Below the pieces are notes generated by a model. It made no database searches. It was not told the DNA's origin and saw nothing but the letters and a program-made list of their open reading frames with translations. A program made the translations under genes and the position numbers. Below are positions 15,546-17,531 of a stretch of DNA of 17,531 nucleotides, piece after piece (the first letter of the stretch is position 1; each line of letters starts with the position of its first letter). The DNA lies in NCBI GenBank assembly GCA_003990745.1, contig RBNI01002787.1:1-17531 (forward strand). Reading direction: 5' to 3'. This DNA is from Jimgerdemannia flammicorona. Its lineage: Eukaryota > Mucoromycota > Endogonomycetes > Endogonales > Endogonaceae.

Positions 15546-16377
15546 TAGACAAGGGACTGCTAAGCGAGCGACAACTGCTGAGCGACAATGGAATAAACAG
15601 TGGATGACGACGAATTGCTGAGCGACGACAACAAACGTGATGGCGATTATCCCATAGAGCGTACCTGGGTTGGGTTTAATAAAAAGAAAAATAAAATAAA
15701 AAACATTTATCTCTGGAACAGCTTTGTATATATCCATGAATATGCCAGAGCTGGTCTAGATTGTGACTGTAGATAATGCACGACTTTTGTGATGAGAATA
15801 TCATCTCTGGATATATGAATGAATTGTGCTGAGATTTGCAAAACAATACTTGAGACATCAAGAGATTCTCTAAAGAGCTCTCAGGTTGTTCTCTGAAAAA
15901 TATATATAACATATCAGGATATTTTGTATCAAATTACCAGGCATGTTCTGGCAGAACTGTTGGGTACTCCTGGGGCCCAGGTTGTGAAAAATACCGAATA
16001 TTTTCGAGTATTTCCAACCACATCTCAATTTCGTGATTATATTGTTGGTTCTACAATTTGGTTATTATGCAGAATTAAATATACTGCGCATTTATTCATT
16101 TGGCACAATATATTTGTACCAACATACCGAATACTTTGCAACCGCTGTGAAAAAGCAAAGGCGAGTCCGAAGCTTGATCTAATTATAAGTGGTTCTGATG
16201 ACGTATGTGACTGTCTATTTGGGTTGTGTTTTTTTTTTGCCACCGTTTTTTTTGCCACAACTTTTGCCCTTTACCCCCCAACCCGCCGTTACCAGCACTA
16301 TTCTTCTTATCAACCGCATCTCCGCCGCCGGGATTTTGTTTTCTTGCAAACTAACTGAGTCAAATAGAATAGAAAGC
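15546..16377. other. AT-rich intergenic stretch and leader of the SAP gene
   Basis: No gene is recognised from 15546 to about 16170. CCTGGGGCCCAGG at about 15969 is a 13-bp palindrome, and ACCGAATA occurs twice (about 15992 and 16128). From 16205 to 16320 there are T- and pyrimidine-rich tracts (TTTTTTTTTGCCACCG repeated in part), a TGACGTATG half-CRE near 16199 and CTAACTGAGTCAAATAG before the ATG. These could form the promoter and 5' leader of the gene at 16378. The 144-codon plus-strand frame at 15924-16358 lacks domains. Confidence 0.4.
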
Positions 16378-17531
16378 ATGACGTATCCATCCAGGTGAGT
16401 ACACATATATCAGACAAGGGATACTATGGGAAAACTTACAACTTGTATGCCAGAAGGTGGGAATGGCAACGTGAGTGGTAACGTTAGAACTGTCAGAACA
16501 GACATAGCGCAGAGTGACAACCTATTTGAAACCTGTGATATCTCTATTCATGTATGGTTGCGTCACCTCGTTTCTACCATAGCACAAAATTCAAACCCAC
16601 TTACAGGAAGAAGTGCCGCAACGAACTTCTCGAACTTTGTGCGGGGAGGCATCTTCAAGTAGACCAAAGCGATAGCAAGGACAAGTTGGCACAAAGTCTC
16701 GTAGACTATGACATAGCCAAGGACCCTTATGTGCATAGGACGAAGCTTGAACTGGCTGCTCTTCTTAGGGCTCGGAATCTGGTTGTGGCTATTAGGGATC
16801 CCAAAACTGACATGGTCCGACGCCTCTTGGAAGACGATCAGCGGATTGCTTCAAATATTCGCGGTGACGGTGACAGCGCCACCAGCACTAGTGTGTATGG
16901 TTCATCAGCATACAAGTCTGCAGATGATTCTGGCAGTGATACATCTGACTCGAGTATATCCAGTTTGTATGAGTCTGATGGAGCTGGGAGTAGGACCTCG
17001 GAAGCTGGTAGTAGGTAAGTACGGCGGGTCAACGGTTGAGGTATAGAATGTTGGGATCTATATGCTTAGGAGGTGGGCGAGTTGGAAATGAAAGGATTTT
17101 TTTTTATAACTATGTGCTGATGTACTTTTTATTCATTCTGTTTTTTCTATAGTGACGAAGGTACGCAGAAGGACAATAGGAGACATCAGTTAGCTACTCA
17201 TGATATGTCCAGATCAGCAGCCCATGACACCCTCACGACAACGCCGACCTCTGCAATCCACGACACCCTCACAACAACGCCGACCTCTGCAGCTCATGAC
17301 ACCCTCACAGCAACGCTGCCATCTGCAGCCTCGTCGCTCGTGCTCGCAGCCCCAGAACCTTTGTCGATGTCGACCCATTCTCCGCAGATACTATTCACTT
17401 CAGATGGGAATACTGCTGAGGAGAGAAGTATGTGTTTGGTATTGTGAAAATCGTTTATTTCATTAATGAGTTGGCATTACCCATATATGAAGCTGACGAC
17501 CTGTTTCACAATCCACCCCCCATCCCCCCCC
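16378..17531 (+). CDS. Tandem-SAP-domain, Ser/Asp-rich protein (3' end outside the window)
   Basis: Exons 16378-16394 (MTYPS), 16607-17014 and 17153-17427 join in phase (GTGAGT donor with TTACAG, GTAAGT with TATAG, then a GTATGT donor at 17428), giving at least 233 residues; the gene continues beyond the window. Residues about 11-40 (NELLELCAGRHLQVDQSDSK, then DKLAQSLVDYD) and 52-84 (KLELAALLRARNLVVAI, then DPKTDMVRRLLEDDQ) are two SAP motifs, helix-turn-helix modules that bind DNA or RNA in chromatin and RNA-processing proteins. A Ser/Asp/Gly-rich, probably disordered stretch follows. Then come three 12-residue repeats AAHDTLTTTPTS (36 bp each, 17217-17324). A nuclear role is likely from the SAP motifs; the partner is unknown. 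The cassettes at 11269-11750 are relatives of its second SAP motif. The first coding exon is short and inferred from phase. Confidence 0.7.
17217..17324 (+). repeat. 36-bp coding tandem repeat, three copies
   Basis: Three in-frame 36-bp units (17217, 17253, 17289) encode AAHDTLTTTPTS, AIHDTLTTTPTS and AAHDTLTATLPS in the Thr/Pro-rich region of the SAP protein. The period is a multiple of three, so copy-number change would not break the frame. Confidence 0.9.

Noticed and set aside
15546..16358. Minus-strand frames at 15531-15912 and the plus-strand frame at 15924-16358 as genes
   Set aside because: No domain, no start context and no splice consistency; the sequence is AT-rich and the frames are interrupted by poly-T tracts.

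Overview
The window looks like an accessory region of a fungal nuclear genome. Short phase-consistent introns (about 70-100 nt, GTATGT-type donors, CTGAC/CTAAC-like branch points, TAG/CAG acceptors) interrupt almost every plausible coding stretch. There are many minisatellites, poly-A/poly-T runs, foldback and AT-rich elements and gene relics, and there is no operon structure. The main gene resembles SAM plus leucine-rich-repeat (RNI/NLRC3-like) proteins that I associate with Mucoromycota. An Endogonales or Mortierella-type genome is my guess, from memory of such families and not from any search.

Layout. Bases 343-5653 (+) hold a many-exon gene that I reconstructed by hand. It encodes an N-terminal SAM domain, a coiled coil, a conserved-looking middle region and then at least 14 LRR units. 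Each LRR unit lies on its own 84-nt exon with phase-1 introns, so the locus is a tandem array of exon-plus-intron modules ending in two decayed units. Bases 5654-7130 hold short repeats and coding-like fragments in changing frames (6098-6995). Bases 7379-8131 (+) and 12815-13380 (-) hold broken LRR exons of a second, distinct LRR subfamily. Minisatellites occupy much of 7555-7925, 8335-8440, 9045-9115, 9545-9900, 10245-10365 and 15095-15545. A possible retroposed insert sits at 9339-9543, a tRNA-like (SINE-like) sequence at 10028-10099, and a 34-residue single-pass membrane micropeptide gene with an upstream TGACGTCA site at 10746-10850.

Bases 11269-11750 hold three tandem 149-bp copies of a SAP-motif coding cassette. 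Its closest relative in view is the second SAP motif of the gene at 16378->17531, a tandem-SAP, Ser/Asp-rich protein that runs off the right edge. A 178-bp AT-rich element flanked by a 14-bp direct repeat abuts the third cassette. An AT-rich desert follows (11942-12735), and a long foldback element lies at 13455-13735. A candidate multi-exon gene of unknown function spans 14129-15046.

The genes do not form an obvious pathway. The common theme is modular expansion and decay of interaction domains (SAM, LRR, SAP) next to mobile and tandem repeats. All exon structures are manual inferences from splice signals and phase; no transcript or database evidence was available.
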